Notes under the pieces: model-generated
What the model saw: the letters and a program-made list of their open reading frames with translations, nothing else
What the model was told of the DNA's origin: nothing
Databases searched by the model: none
Assembly (NCBI RefSeq): GCF_022179085.1
Contig: NZ_BPQE01000011.1
Coordinates: 372,001-436,000 of the forward strand
Direction: 5' to 3'
DNA length: 64,000 nt
Source: Methylobacterium aerolatum
GTDB taxonomy: Bacteria > Pseudomonadota > Alphaproteobacteria > Rhizobiales > Beijerinckiaceae
Shown: one piece after another, positions 1-10,851 of the stretch
Layout of the letters: every line of letters begins with the position of its first letter
Position numbering within the stretch: position 1 is the stretch's first letter
Program-made: the position numbers and the translations under genes

Positions 1-259
1 CCTCCTCGTCCTCGACCACGATGGCGAGGTTGCCGGGCCGCGAGCCCGCGGGGAAGCGGTCGGCCTGTCCGCCTTCCGCAGCGGGATCGACCTGCCCCTG
101 GCGCACCCGGCGCACGAGGGCAGCGAGGTGTGGCGGAACGCCCTCGGCGATCAGGTCGTCGTAGAAGGAGGCGAGGGTCTGCCCGATCTGATCGAGGGGC
201 ATCCCCGGGGTCAGCGTATCGGTAAACACCGAATTCGTATCAGGATCCGGCTTGCTCAA
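1..259 (-). CDS. NepR-like anti-sigma factor (3' end outside window)
   Basis: The frame contains the stretch IGQTLASFYDDL followed by VPPHL and LVRRV. This matches the NepR core (IGxxLRxxYDDVVxxxVPDRFxxLL). In alphaproteobacteria NepR sequesters the general-stress ECF sigma factor EcfG and is itself titrated by phosphorylated PhyR. No ATG fits, because the nearest upstream ATG hits a stop after eight codons. I therefore chose the TTG at 259, preceded by GGGGGA at good spacing. At least 86 residues are visible, and the frame continues past the usual NepR end with a Gly/Ala/Asp/Glu-rich extension, so this may be a divergent paralogue. It lies downstream of the transglycosylase gene on the same strand. 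No phyR or ecfG is visible in the window. The role is inferred from the motif only. Confidence 0.5.
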   Translation of the reverse strand, partial: MSKPDPDTNSVFTDTLTPGMPLDQIGQTLASFYDDLIAEGVPPHLAALVRRVRQGQVDPAAEGGQADRFPAGSRPGNLAIVVEDEE

Positions 260-376
260 GAAATCCCCCGACGCGTGTTCATTGCCGCGCTGGCGCGCAG
301 TCGTCGGGGATTCTAAGTCGTTCGGGCCATTTGGGTTGCGACAGCAAGGCTTGTTCCCCGCCTGATCGCGCCGGTT

Positions 377-1576
377 TTACTGGGCGACGGCCGCAGTATC
401 GGCGTCCGCATAGGCCATGATGCCCGAGATGGCGCGAACGTTCTGGTAACGCGAGCCGCGAGACTGCATCATCGTCTCGAACTTCTCGTGAACCTGCGCC
501 ACCGACAGGCTCACCGGCTTCCGGTGGCGGCCCCGGCCGACATAGCGGTTCGCGGCGAAGAAGATGGAGCGGTTGGCCCGCGCCGGGCCCGGGAGCAGGG
601 CGGCGGCCGCGGCGGCCGGCTTGTTGACCACCTTGTCGAGGAAGTCGCCGGCATCGTCCGGCCCGAGGAAGTGCGCGAGGTAGACCTCGCCCAGGGTCAA
701 CTCCCGGCCGATGCGCTGGGCGATGCTCGCCGCATCGCGCTTCAGCATCTCCCCGGCCATCAGGGCGGAGAGGTAGGGGTCGCGGCGCAGGTCGAGCACC
801 CGGGCGCGCTCCGCCGGATCGGCGATGGTGGGCTTGTCGTTGGCGTCGGCCGTCACGAGGGCCGCTTCCCGCGCAAGGCCGTATTTCGGGCCGAAGTCGC
901 GCACGACGCCGAGCCACGTCCGCTCGATGAACTGGTACAGGCCGGTGGCCGAGGAGGTCTTGGCCTGGACGGCGGTGATGAAGCTCGATTCCTTGTCCGC
1001 CACGGCCATGAGCAGCACCGGATCGGTCTGCACGGCCTGGGCCGCCTTCACGATGGTCTGCACGAGGTGGCGGCGAATCTTCATCGGCCCGAATTCGAGG
1101 ATGTCGTTCGGGTCGCCGGTGGAGCTCTGCGACAGCAGGAAGTCGTAGGACACGCGATCCACACCGCTCGACCCCAGTTCGGTGTCGAGGTCGTGGACGG
1201 CGGCGAAGCTCGACGAGGCGCGCAGCGGCGCGGTCTCGAGGTCCTCGCTGAGGGCGACGCGGGCGATGTGGGGCACGGGCATCCGCACCTCGGTCGCGGC
1301 CTGGGCGGTGGAGACCGCCTGGGGCAGGCCGACCTTGCGCAGGTCGATCCCCGATCCGATCAGCACGGCGCTGAGGGACCCGGCGATGAGCGTGACCGTG
1401 AGGACGGAGCGGACGAGGGCCGGGGTGCTGCCGTGGGAGGCGCCGATCATCGGCTGTGCGGCCAGGGGACCGCTGCGGCTGCCGGCGTCGCTCCGGCCCT
1501 TGCCGAACCGGCGCTGGTTCGCGCCACCGGCCATTGCGATTCCCGACCTCGCCGATCCGACCGTGCGGCCCTGCAT
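377..1576 (-). CDS. Membrane-anchored lytic transglycosylase-like protein (SLT domain)
   Basis: With the chosen ATG the protein has 399 residues: a polar N-terminus, one transmembrane segment at about residues 55-75, then a periplasmic region. The SLT-type lytic transglycosylase signature follows, with the catalytic-type glutamate in DKESSF at about residue 196 and the TGLYQF element some 17 residues later. Such enzymes cleave the MurNAc-GlcNAc bond of peptidoglycan with formation of 1,6-anhydroMurNAc. The frame stays open upstream to 1714, but that extension is Arg/Cys-rich and unlike a protein. ATGs at 1576 and 1534 are both possible starts. It is a single gene between alaS (opposite strand) and the NepR-like gene. 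The fold assignment is firm, the specific cellular role is not. Confidence 0.75.
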   Translation of the reverse strand: MQGRTVGSARSGIAMAGGANQRRFGKGRSDAGSRSGPLAAQPMIGASHGSTPALVRSVLTVTLIAGSLSAVLIGSGIDLRKVGLPQAVSTAQAATEVRMPVPHIARVALSEDLETAPLRASSSFAAVHDLDTELGSSGVDRVSYDFLLSQSSTGDPNDILEFGPMKIRRHLVQTIVKAAQAVQTDPVLLMAVADKESSFITAVQAKTSSATGLYQFIERTWLGVVRDFGPKYGLAREAALVTADANDKPTIADPAERARVLDLRRDPYLSALMAGEMLKRDAASIAQRIGRELTLGEVYLAHFLGPDDAGDFLDKVVNKPAAAAAALLPGPARANRSIFFAANRYVGRGRHRKPVSLSVAQVHEKFETMMQSRGSRYQNVRAISGIMAYADADTAAVAQ

Positions 1577-1877
1577 CGTGATCCCGAATCTCCACGCGCC
1601 GGAGGGCGCCCATGGCCTCGATGTGGCTTGACAGATGTGGCGACAACACGGCCGCGCTCGTGCTGCCCTGGGGCAATCCACGGTCTTTTCGCGGCAGCCA
1701 CGAGACTCGCCCAAGAGAGTGAACGCTTCGTTAGGGTGAACGCCCCGTTGCGGACCCGGAGGATGGGGCCGACATAGCGCCGTGACTCGCGCCTGTTCCG
1801 TCCTTAAGAGGACCGGATGAGGGAGCGGCCCCCGGTTCGCCCTCCCGGCGACAAGAGAAGCCTGAAGAGTCTGCCAG

Positions 1878-4541
1878 ATGAGCGGCGTTAACGAGATCCG
1901 GTCGACCTTCCTCGACTACTTCGCCAAGGCCGGCCACACGGTCGTCCCGTCCTCGGGCCTCGTCCCGAAGAACGATCCGACCCTGATGTTCACGAACGCC
2001 GGCATGGTGCAGTTCAAGAACGTCTTCACCGGTGTGGAGAAGCGGCCCTACGACAAGGCCACCACGGCGCAGAAATGCGTCCGCGCGGGGGGCAAGCACA
2101 ACGACCTCGACAATGTTGGGTACACGGCGCGCCACCACACCTTCTTCGAGATGCTCGGCAACTTCTCCTTCGGCGACTACTTCAAGGAACGCGCGATCGA
2201 GCTGGCCTGGAACCTCATCACCAAAGAGTTCGGCCTGTCGCCGGAGAAGCTGCTCGTCACTGTCTACGCGGACGACGACGACGCGGCCGGGCTGTGGCGC
2301 AAGATCGCCGGGTTCTCGGACCGCCGGATCATCCGCATCGGCACGTCGGACAACTTCTGGCAGATGGGCGACACGGGGCCCTGCGGCCCGTGCTCGGAGA
2401 TCTTCATCGACCAGGGTTCGGCCCTGCGGGGCGGCCCGCCCGGCAGCCCCGACGAGGACGGCGACCGCTTCCTCGAATTCTGGAACCTCGTGTTCATGCA
2501 GTACGATCAGGCGGAGCCAGGGGTGCGCTCGCCCCTGCCGCGCCCGTCGATCGACACCGGCATGGGCCTGGAGCGGATGGCCGCCGTCCTGCAGGGCGTG
2601 ACTTCGAATTACGAGACCGACCTGTTCAAGGCGCTGATCGAGGCCGTGGCGCACGCGGTGTCCCGCGCGCCGGAGCCCGCCACGCTCGCCTCCTACCGGG
2701 TGATCGCGGACCACCTGCGCGCCTCGGCCTTCCTCGTGGCCGACGGCGTGCTGCCGGGCAACGAGGGGCGCGGCTACGTGCTGCGCCGGATCATGCGGCG
2801 GGCGATGCGCCATGCCGAGATCCTCGGTGCCCGCGAGCCCACCATGTTCCGCCTCGTGCCGACCCTGGTCCGCGAGATGGGCCAAGCCTACCCCGAACTG
2901 ATGCGGGCCGAGGGGCTGATCGCCGAAACCCTGAAGCTCGAGGAGACCCGCTTCCGCCGGACCCTGGAGCGGGGCCTGTCGATCCTCGACGCGGAGAGCC
3001 GCGACCTCACGGCGGGGCAGAACCTCTCCGGCGAGACCGCCTTCACCCTCTACGACACCTACGGGTTCCCCCTCGACCTGACCCAGGACGCCCTGAAGGC
3101 GCGGGGTATCGGCGTGGACACGGAGGCGTTCCAGGCGGCGATGCAGCGGCAGAAGCAGGCCGCCCGTGAGGCCTGGAAGGGCTCGGGCGATGCCGCCACG
3201 GAGACCGTCTGGTTCGGCCTGCGCGAGCGCGTCGGCGCGAGCGAGTTCCTCGGCTACGAGACCGAGTCGGCCGAAGGCATCGTCACCGCCCTCCTGTTCG
3301 AGGGCGCGGAGACCGCCGAGCTGAAGGCCGGGCAATCCGGCTTCGCGGTGGTGAACCAGACCCCCTTCTACGCGGAATCGGGCGGGCAGGTGGGCGACAC
3401 CGGATCGATCACCGCCGCCGGGCTGGCGGCGCAGGTCACCGACACCCAGAAGAAGCTCGGCGACCTCTTCGTCCACGCCGTCACGGTGAAGGAGGGGAGC
3501 CTCCGCCTCGACCAGCCGGTGGAGCTGAAGGTCGATCATGCCCGCCGCCGGGCGATCCGGGCCAACCACTCCGCCACCCACCTCCTGCACGAGGCGCTGC
3601 GGCAGGTGCTCGGCGATCACGTGGCGCAAAAGGGCTCCCTCGTGAGCCCGGAGCGCCTGCGCTTCGACATCAGCCACCCGAAGCCGATCGAGGCCGAGGA
3701 GATCGCCCGGGTCGAGGACATCGCCAACGCCGTCCTGCTCCAGAACGAGCCCGTCGTGACCAAGCTGATGGCGGTGGACGACGCCATCGCCTCGGGCGCC
3801 CGCGCCCTGTTCGGCGAGAAGTACGGCGACGAGGTCCGCGTCGTCTCCATGGGCCTTCCCACGGACGGGGAGGGGGCCAAGGCGTTCTCGGTGGAGCTCT
3901 GCGGCGGCACCCATGCGGGGCGCACGGGCGATATCGGTGCCATCACCATCGTCGGCGAGAGCGCGGTCGGTGCGGGTGTACGCCGGATCGAGGCCTTGAC
4001 CGCCGACGCCGCCCGCCGGCACCGGGCCGAGGAGGCGCGGACGCTCGCCAACCTCGCCGGGCTCCTCAAGGCGCCCGCCACGGAGGCGCCGGATCGCCTC
4101 GCCGCGCTGATGGAGGATCGCCGCCGCCTGGAGCGTGAGCTGGCCGAGGCCCGCAAGAAGCTCGCCATGGGCGGCGGGGCTACGGGGAACGCCGATGCGC
4201 CGAAGGAGGTCGGCGGCGTCAACCTGATGGCCCGCGTGGTCGAGGGGGTCGAGATGCGCGATCTCAAGAGCCTCGCCGACGAGGGCAAGAGCCGCCTCGG
4301 CTCCGGGATCGTCGCCATCGTCGGCGTCGCGCCCGACGGCAAGGCCGGGCTGGTGGTCGGCGTCACCGAGGATCTGACCGGCCGGTTCGATGCGGTCGCC
4401 CTGGTGCGGGCGGGCTCCGAGGCGCTGGGCGGCAAGGGCGGCGGCGGCCGCCGCGACATGGCCCAGGCCGGCGGCCCCAACGGCGCCAACGCCCAGGCCG
4501 CGCTGGACGCCATTGAGCAGGCGTTGGGTCAGGCGGCGTGA
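1878..4541 (+). CDS. alaS: Alanine--tRNA ligase
   Basis: This is a full-length class II alanyl-tRNA synthetase of 887 residues, which charges tRNA-Ala and clears mischarged Ser/Gly. The N-terminus carries the catalytic domain ([20 protein letters not shown], then the [10 protein letters not shown] motif). The editing domain supplies the zinc-binding HSATHLLH motif near residue 564 and CGGTH near residue 675. The C-terminal coiled coil and DHHA1-type C-Ala domain end in the Gly-rich [16 protein letters not shown] signature. The ATG is preceded by purine-rich sequence. It is transcribed alone and followed by a terminator-like hairpin. A tRNA-Ala(GGC) gene lies 1.2 kb downstream on the other strand. 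Confidence 0.98.
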   Translation: MSGVNEIRSTFLDYFAKAGHTVVPSSGLVPKNDPTLMFTNAGMVQFKNVFTGVEKRPYDKATTAQKCVRAGGKHNDLDNVGYTARHHTFFEMLGNFSFGDYFKERAIELAWNLITKEFGLSPEKLLVTVYADDDDAAGLWRKIAGFSDRRIIRIGTSDNFWQMGDTGPCGPCSEIFIDQGSALRGGPPGSPDEDGDRFLEFWNLVFMQYDQAEPGVRSPLPRPSIDTGMGLERMAAVLQGVTSNYETDLFKALIEAVAHAVSRAPEPATLASYRVIADHLRASAFLVADGVLPGNEGRGYVLRRIMRRAMRHAEILGAREPTMFRLVPTLVREMGQAYPELMRAEGLIAETLKLEETRFRRTLERGLSILDAESRDLTAGQNLSGETAFTLYDTYGFPLDLTQDALKARGIGVDTEAFQAAMQRQKQAAREAWKGSGDAATETVWFGLRERVGASEFLGYETESAEGIVTALLFEGAETAELKAGQSGFAVVNQTPFYAESGGQVGDTGSITAAGLAAQVTDTQKKLGDLFVHAVTVKEGSLRLDQPVELKVDHARRRAIRANHSATHLLHEALRQVLGDHVAQKGSLVSPERLRFDISHPKPIEAEEIARVEDIANAVLLQNEPVVTKLMAVDDAIASGARALFGEKYGDEVRVVSMGLPTDGEGAKAFSVELCGGTHAGRTGDIGAITIVGESAVGAGVRRIEALTADAARRHRAEEARTLANLAGLLKAPATEAPDRLAALMEDRRRLERELAEARKKLAMGGGATGNADAPKEVGGVNLMARVVEGVEMRDLKSLADEGKSRLGSGIVAIVGVAPDGKAGLVVGVTEDLTGRFDAVALVRAGSEALGGKGGGGRRDMAQAGGPNGANAQAALDAIEQALGQAA

Positions 4542-4558
4542 GAGACTGGGTCGGGGCT

Positions 4559-4576
4559 CGCCGCTGAAGAGCGGCG
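4559..4576 (+). terminator. Probable alaS terminator hairpin
   Basis: A 7-bp perfect stem (CGCCGCT / AGCGGCG) with a GAAG tetraloop starts 17 nt after the alaS stop codon and is followed by a short pyrimidine run (CCCCTTTC). The stem is GC-rich and the U tract is weak, so termination is likely but not certain. Confidence 0.5.
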
Positions 4577-4666
4577 GCCCCTTTCGGAGAACGCCTTGAT
4601 AGGCCGTGGCGGCTCAAGGTTCCCTACGCGCGCGATGACGGCCGGGGAACCGACCGGGTGCGACGG

Positions 4667-5083
4667 CTACTTGCCCCGAGTCCAGGTCTGGCTCTTGCAG
4701 ACGAAGCCGAGGACACAGCCCGACACTTCGAGGTGGGTCGGATCCTTCAGGCGCATCGAACCCGAATAGGTCTTCCCGTCGTTCGGATTGTAGAGCGATC
4801 CGGAGAACCCATCCTTGTCGGGATTGCGCGCGTCGAGGATCTGCACGCCGATCACGCTGCGCCCGCGCTGGGCCGGATCGGGATTCTTGTCGTCGAGGGC
4901 CTTGCCCGGTGCGGCGACGATGGTGCCGCAATAGCCGCCGCCGCAGGGCGCGATCCGGATCTTCGACTGGCCGGTTTCGGTCACCCAGAGGCCCGCCGGA
5001 TCGTTGCCCGCCGCAAGGGTCTGGCCGGCCGGAGCAGCGATGAGCGCGGCGAGCAGGGCGAGGCGGAACGGGGCGGGCGTCAC
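4667..5083 (-). CDS. Exported DUF2147 family protein
   Basis: The protein has 138 residues. A signal peptide (MTPAPFRLALLAALIAAPAGQTLA) precedes a beta-rich domain starting GLWVTETGQSKIRIAPCGGGYCGTI. This is the N-terminal signature of the small periplasmic DUF2147 family, whose function is unknown. Cysteines occur in PCGGGYCG and in SGCVLGFVCKSQ, so disulphides are plausible in the periplasm. The GTG start is fixed by a 4-nt GTGA overlap with the stop of the upstream gene, which points to translational coupling. DUF2147 members are usually assigned to the cell envelope, but no biochemical role can be read here. Confidence 0.85.
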   Translation of the reverse strand: MTPAPFRLALLAALIAAPAGQTLAAGNDPAGLWVTETGQSKIRIAPCGGGYCGTIVAAPGKALDDKNPDPAQRGRSVIGVQILDARNPDKDGFSGSLYNPNDGKTYSGSMRLKDPTHLEVSGCVLGFVCKSQTWTRGK

Positions 5084-5769
5084 GGCGTGTCTCCGTTGGG
5101 TTGGTCGGTCTCCCCGATACCGGGAAGGGCCGCGCCGAGATAGGTTTCCACCACTTCGCAGAAGGGTGCGCCCGATCCCGTCACGAGGACGGCATCCACT
5201 CGCACGAGGGGTGTGTCCGCCGCGGGCGCCGGGGGCAGGGGGAAGGACTGCACGGCCACCACCCGGCGCACCGGCGCAAGGGGACGCACCACGCGCCCGA
5301 AGGGCGTATCGGTGCCATCCAGGGCTGCGTTCATCTCCGGCGTGAGTCGGCTCGGCACATACCAGTTGTCGGCCTCCGAGAGGACCCGCGTGCCGCAGGC
5401 GAGCCGCACATGGCGGTAGCGCACGGGCTCGCCGGGCGTCACGCCGAGGCGTGCCCGCTGTTCGTCCGTGGGCGTCTTGTCGAGGGACGTATCGCGCAGG
5501 GCAACCAGCCGGGCCTGACCCGCGAGGCCCTTTTCCGCGCACCAGCGTTCGAGCACGGCCGTGGCGCTGTCCGAGCGAACGATCCGGCCCCGGAGGTCCT
5601 CCACCATCGCGGCAATGCCGGCCGAGTCCTCATCCGCCTGCTTCGGGACGCCGGGGGCCTCCGCACGGGCGGCGCCGGATCCAAGGAGGAGGGCGGCGGC
5701 GCCGAGGAGGCTCAGGGCGACACTCCGACGGCAACGGCCGGCGACGTCACCGCGCGACGGCGGCGCCAA
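5080..5769 (-). CDS. Exported protein with possible chorismate lyase-like fold
   Basis: The protein has about 229 residues, with a hydrophobic signal segment (RRSVALSLLGAAALLLGSG, then ARAEAP). The mature part contains RYRHVRLACGTRVLSEADNWYVPSRLTPEMNAAL and DTPFGRVV. This loosely resembles the UbiC/UTRA chorismate-lyase fold (a strand pair followed by a conserved start-of-helix Pro). UbiC itself is cytoplasmic, so an exported relative would not be an ordinary ubiquinone-pathway enzyme. The frame is open through the neighbouring tRNA-Ala to 5829, but the gene cannot start inside the tRNA. The TTG at 5769 is the best start outside it, although it lacks a good ribosome binding site. It is coupled to the downstream DUF2147 gene by a GTGA overlap. 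Confidence 0.6.
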   Translation of the reverse strand: MAPPSRGDVAGRCRRSVALSLLGAAALLLGSGAARAEAPGVPKQADEDSAGIAAMVEDLRGRIVRSDSATAVLERWCAEKGLAGQARLVALRDTSLDKTPTDEQRARLGVTPGEPVRYRHVRLACGTRVLSEADNWYVPSRLTPEMNAALDGTDTPFGRVVRPLAPVRRVVAVQSFPLPPAPAADTPLVRVDAVLVTGSGAPFCEVVETYLGAALPGIGETDQPNGDTP

Positions 5770-5789
5770 AACGGAAAGGGGAGGGGAAA

Positions 5790-5865
5790 TGGTGGAGCCT
5801 AACGGGATCGAACCGATGACCTCTTCCATGCCATGGAAGCGCTCTCCCAGCTGAGCTAAGGCCCC
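5790..5865 (-). tRNA. tRNA-Ala (GGC)
   Basis: The cloverleaf on the minus strand has acceptor GGGGCCT pairing with AGGCTCC, D-arm TAGCTCAGCTGGGAGAGC, anticodon loop with GGC, and T-arm containing GGTTCGATCC. The CCA end is encoded (positions 5792-5790). Length is 76 nt. The exported-protein gene downstream begins only about 20 nt beyond it. Confidence 0.95.
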
Positions 5866-5990
5866 ACTTCTTCCACCGCGGTCTGGACCCGCGGGGTTCG
5901 TCGTTCCGGCGACCGGCCGACGAGGGCGGTTCTATAAGCGCCCCATCGGCCGGACTCAAGCTCTTTTTTCGCGAAGCTCGACCGGACTGA

Positions 5991-6368
5991 TCAGCTTTCC
6001 TCGTCGTTCTCGATGTCGCCGTCGATCAGATCAGACACGTCGTCGTCACCCGAATCCTCCTCTTCGAGGAAGGTGTCGTCGTCGCTGCTGGTGTCGCCGT
6101 CATCGGAGCTGTCGTCGTCCGGCGTCGGATCAGCCTCGTCCTCGGCGGCCTCGACCTCATCGAGGGAGACCAGCTCGGGGCCCTTCTCGTCCGTCTCGTC
6201 CTCGTCGTCGTCCGTGCTGCGCGACAGCGCGGGCGGGGCGGCGCGGCCGGTGGCGGCCTGGTAGACCGCACCGCATTTCGGGCAGGTGGCGGGGTCGCGG
6301 GCGAGGTCGTAAAACTTCGCGCCGCAGCTCATGCACTGGCGTTTCAAGCCGAGTTCCGGTCGGGCCAC
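5991..6368 (-). CDS. TIGR02300 (FYDLN) acidic zinc-ribbon protein
   Basis: The protein has 125 residues. The N-terminal 45 residues form a zinc-ribbon-like unit with two CxxC pairs (CMSCGAKFYDL and CPKCG), containing the diagnostic FYDLN-type sequence. The rest is an extremely acidic low-complexity tail dominated by Asp, Glu and Ser. The family is widespread in alphaproteobacteria and has no established function. The acidic tail would suit interaction with a basic partner such as a nucleic-acid-binding protein, but this is only inference. The gene stands alone between tRNA-Ala and the divergent aroA. Confidence 0.9.
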   Translation of the reverse strand: MARPELGLKRQCMSCGAKFYDLARDPATCPKCGAVYQAATGRAAPPALSRSTDDDEDETDEKGPELVSLDEVEAAEDEADPTPDDDSSDDGDTSSDDDTFLEEEDSGDDDVSDLIDGDIENDEES

Positions 6369-6521
6369 GGGGGGACACCTCGTCGTCGAGACAGTGTTTG
6401 GGAAGCGGCTCGGTTAGTCGCGGCTGTCGCGCCTGTCAATTGAGCCGCCGAAACGACGGTTGCGCCGAAATCGATGCCGGCTTCGTCGATCCGGGGCCCA
6501 GGCGGCCACCGGCACGGATGA

Positions 6522-7955
<1,434 letters not shown>

Positions 7956-7956
7956 C

Positions 7957-8595
7957 ATGCCCCTCGTCATCGCCATCGACGGCCCTGCTGCCTCCGGCAA
8001 GGGAACCCTCGCCCGCAAGCTCGCCGACCATTACGGCCTGCCGCACCTCGACACCGGCCTGCTCTACCGCGCCGTGGCCTTCGCCCTCGTGGAGGCGGGA
8101 ATCGACCTCGGCGACCATGCCGCCGCCACCCGCGCGGCCGAAACCCTCGACTCGGCGAGCCTTTCCGATCCGCGCCTGCGCGACAGGGCCATGGGGGAAG
8201 CCGCGTCGCGGGTCTCCTCCGTGCCGGAGGTCCGGGCCGCCCTGCTCGCGTGGCAGCGCCGCTTCGCCTCGGACCCGTCCGGGGCCGTCCTCGATGGGCG
8301 GGACATCGGCACGGTGGTCTGCCCGGCGGCGGACGTGAAGCTGTTCATCACCGCCTCCGCCCTGGAGCGCGCCCGCCGCCGCCACCGGGAGCTGGCCGGA
8401 CGCGGCGAGGCCGCGACCCTCGAAGGCATCCTGGCCGACATCGAGGCCCGCGATGCGCGCGACTCCTCGCGCAGCGCGGCTCCCCTGAAGATGGCCGACG
8501 ATGCGGTGCAACTCGACACCACCGAACTCGATGCGGCCGCCGCCTTCGCCCAGGCCCGTGCGATCATCGAGCGCGCCCGCCTCGCCGTCGGTTGA
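7957..8595 (+). CDS. cmk: Cytidylate kinase
   Basis: This 212-residue (d)CMP kinase phosphorylates CMP/dCMP to the diphosphate. The P-loop [11 protein letters not shown] lies at residues 8-18, followed by the CMP-site element [12 protein letters not shown] and the DGRDIGTVV motif near residue 110. A lid with several arginines ([10 protein letters not shown]) follows, then the [11 protein letters not shown] segment typical of the family. It directly follows aroA with one nucleotide between stop and start. The aroA-cmk order is common in proteobacteria. rpsA, which often comes next, is not here; a tRNA-Lys gene follows instead. Confidence 0.95.
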   Translation: MPLVIAIDGPAASGKGTLARKLADHYGLPHLDTGLLYRAVAFALVEAGIDLGDHAAATRAAETLDSASLSDPRLRDRAMGEAASRVSSVPEVRAALLAWQRRFASDPSGAVLDGRDIGTVVCPAADVKLFITASALERARRRHRELAGRGEAATLEGILADIEARDARDSSRSAAPLKMADDAVQLDTTELDAAAAFAQARAIIERARLAVG

Positions 8596-8649
8596 CCCCC
8601 CGGACGGCCTCCCCTATTGCGGTGCGGCCGACCCCGCAGCGGGTGTCGC

Positions 8650-8722
<73 letters not shown>

Positions 8723-8882
8723 CTTGAGCCTTTCCCAACGCTGCCGGATCGCCACCGCCGCGCCGTCGTCGCGAGCGGGAGCGGAGCAGTTCAGCCAGCC
8801 CGCAAACCCGGAAAACGCTCACGAACTCGCCTCTCGTTGACGAATCCGTGCTTGCCGGCCGCCTGTGTCGGCGATTGCCGGG

Positions 8883-9098
8883 TCAGACTTTCTCGTCCGC
8901 CGCGATCGCGGCCATGCTCTGATCGAAGTCGCGCAGGGCGGCGCGCTGGTCGGCGGTGGGATTCGGGCCGCTGAGGTAGGTCAGCGTGGCCCGCGCGATC
9001 CGCAGGGCCGTGGCGAGGTCGCGCCCTTCGCGCCGGGCGCGCTCGATGACCGAGGCGATGTCGGTCATCGTCTGCGCCTTGGTGAAGCCGTCGATCAT
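8883..9098 (-). CDS. Small conserved-looking protein of unknown function
   Basis: The protein has 71 residues from the ATG at 9098, or 78 from an in-frame ATG at 9119. It is helical and charged: MIDGFTKAQTMTDIASV, then a basic helix, then a segment around YLSGPNPTADQRAALRDFDQ. No signal peptide or membrane segment is present. A GGGGGAG purine tract lies just upstream of 9098. I recognise no family. It follows garD on the same strand but is separated by 136 nt that hold an array of TGACA/TGTCA palindromes, so it is probably transcribed separately and possibly under its own operator. Confidence 0.5.
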   Translation of the reverse strand: MIDGFTKAQTMTDIASVIERARREGRDLATALRIARATLTYLSGPNPTADQRAALRDFDQSMAAIAADEKV

Positions 9099-9171
9099 GG
9101 GCTGGCATCGCTCCCCCATCGGCCCCTCGGGCGCCGAACGATGCCGTGCAGCTAGGCGTGTTGAAAGTTTA

Positions 9172-9202
9172 TGACACGGCTTCTGTCAAAAATTTTTGAC
9201 AG
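9172..9202. promoter_or_regulatory. Palindromic operator-like array (TGACA/TGTCA)
   Basis: A perfect 20-bp palindrome, CTGTCAAAAATTTTTGACAG, occupies 9183-9202. A further TGACA at 9172-9176 forms a second dyad with the TGTCA at 9184-9188 (7-nt spacer). The three pentamers are spaced 12-13 bp apart, about one helical turn, as expected for a dimeric or oligomeric repressor site. The site lies between the garD stop (9235) and the start of the small gene at 9098, in an AT-rich island within GC-rich DNA. The bound protein is unknown. Confidence 0.5.
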
Positions 9203-9234
9203 TCGCTGAGTGTTGTTATCGCCGGGGCGTCATC

Positions 9235-10812
9235 TCAGGTGATCGGCGCCGGGTTGAAGAGCGTGAGGTCGTTGTAGAGACCCCAGCGGTCGGACCACGG
9301 CTGCCTGCGACCGCTGGCGACGTCGAGGATGAGGAGGAACAGCTCCCATCCCATCTCCTCGATGCTCGCGTCGCCGGTGGCGATGCGGCCGGCGTCGAGG
9401 TCGATCAGGTCCGACCAGCGCCGGCTGAGTTCGGTCCGGGTGGCGACTTTGATCACGGGGGCCTGGGCGAGGCCGTAGGGCGTGCCGCGCCCGGTGGAGA
9501 ACACCTGCACAGTGATGCCGGAGGCGAGCTGCAGCGTGCCGCAGACGAAGTCGCTCGCGGGCGTGGCGGCGAAGATCAGGCCCCGCTCCTTCACGCGTTC
9601 GCCCGGAGCGAGGACGCCGGTGATGGCGCTGGTCCCGGACTTCGCGACCGAGCCGAGGGCTTTCTCGACGATGTTGTTGAGGCCGCCCTTCTTGTTGCCC
9701 GGCGAGGGGTTGGCGCGCCGGTCCGCTCCGCCCTTCTCCAGATAGGCGTCGTACCACGCCATCTCGCGGATCAGGGCGTCGGCCACCGCGGGCGTCGCCG
9801 CACGCGGCGTGAGGAGGTGGATCGCGTCGCGGACCTCCGTCACCTCGGAGAACAGCACGGTGGCGCCGCAGCGCACGAGCAGGTCGGCGGCGAAGCCGAG
9901 CGCCGGGTTGGCGGTCACGCCCGAGAAGGCGTCGCTGCCGCCGCATTGCAGGCCGACCACGAGTTCGGAGGCGGGGCAGGTCTCCCGCGTCCGGCTGTTC
10001 AGCACCTCCAATCGGGCCTCGGCCATGGTCATGATGCTGGCGATCATGCTGCCGAAGCCCTCGTGCCGCTCGTCCTGAAGCCGCACGACGCTGTCTTCCG
10101 CCGCGCCCTCGCCCTGAGGCACGAGGCGCTCGGAGACGAGTTTTTCGCAGCCGAGGCCGATGACCATGACCTCGCCGCCGAAGTTCGGGTTCCGGGCGAG
10201 GCTCTGGAGGGTGCGGATGGGGATGACCGCCTCGGGCGCGTTGATCGCGACGCCGCATCCGTAGGCGTGGGTCAGGCCGATCACGTCGTCCACGTTCGGA
10301 TAGCGGGGGAGCAACTCCTGCCGGATCCGGCGGATCGCCACGTCGAGGGTGCCGGTCACGCATTGCACGCTGGTCGAGATCGCCAGGATGTTCTTGGTGC
10401 CGACGCTGCCGTCCGGGTTGCGAAAGCCCTCGAAGGTGTAGCCCTCCAGGGGCGGCAGCGGCGCGGGCACCCGCGTCGCCTTCTCCAGGGCGTCAAGGGC
10501 GGGCGCGGTCGGCGTCTCGACGCAGGATTCCTCGACCCATGAGCCCCGCGGGATGTCGCGGAGCGCGATTCCCACCACCTCGCCGTACCGGCGGACATGG
10601 CCACCGCGCGGGATGTCCTCCAGGGCCACCTTGTGGCCCTGGGGCACGAACTCGGTGAGCGTCGGCCCGTCGGGGAAGGCGGTACCCGCCGGCAGGCCGA
10701 AGGCGTTCACCACGATGGCCACGTTGTCCTCGGCATGGAGGCGGATCGTCCGGGGTGAGTCCGGCGGAGCGACGCGCTCACCGCCGACGGGCTTGGCTGC
10801 GCTGAGGATCAT
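9235..10812 (-). CDS. garD: Galactarate dehydratase
   Basis: This 525-residue member of the UxaA/GarD family dehydrates meso-galactarate to 5-dehydro-4-deoxy-D-glucarate. It has the small N-terminal SAF-type domain ([34 protein letters not shown]) and the large C-terminal domain containing [35 protein letters not shown] and GCEKL. Length and blocks closely match known GarD, distinguishing it from the shorter altronate dehydratase halves. The ATG has GGAG upstream. It is the last gene of the hexarate cluster, 39 nt after gudD, and its product enters the same KdgD reaction. Confidence 0.93.
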   Translation of the reverse strand: MILSAAKPVGGERVAPPDSPRTIRLHAEDNVAIVVNAFGLPAGTAFPDGPTLTEFVPQGHKVALEDIPRGGHVRRYGEVVGIALRDIPRGSWVEESCVETPTAPALDALEKATRVPAPLPPLEGYTFEGFRNPDGSVGTKNILAISTSVQCVTGTLDVAIRRIRQELLPRYPNVDDVIGLTHAYGCGVAINAPEAVIPIRTLQSLARNPNFGGEVMVIGLGCEKLVSERLVPQGEGAAEDSVVRLQDERHEGFGSMIASIMTMAEARLEVLNSRTRETCPASELVVGLQCGGSDAFSGVTANPALGFAADLLVRCGATVLFSEVTEVRDAIHLLTPRAATPAVADALIREMAWYDAYLEKGGADRRANPSPGNKKGGLNNIVEKALGSVAKSGTSAITGVLAPGERVKERGLIFAATPASDFVCGTLQLASGITVQVFSTGRGTPYGLAQAPVIKVATRTELSRRWSDLIDLDAGRIATGDASIEEMGWELFLLILDVASGRRQPWSDRWGLYNDLTLFNPAPIT

Positions 10813-10851
10813 GCTGTGGCTCCGGGTCGGACGGCGGGGGGCGGATGCGGC

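Noticed and set aside
1731-4022. Long antisense open frames, for example opposite alaS, ligA, selB and the histidine kinase
   Set aside because: These are shadows caused by high third-position GC. They have His/Arg/Gly-rich composition, no motifs and lie wholly opposite well-identified genes.
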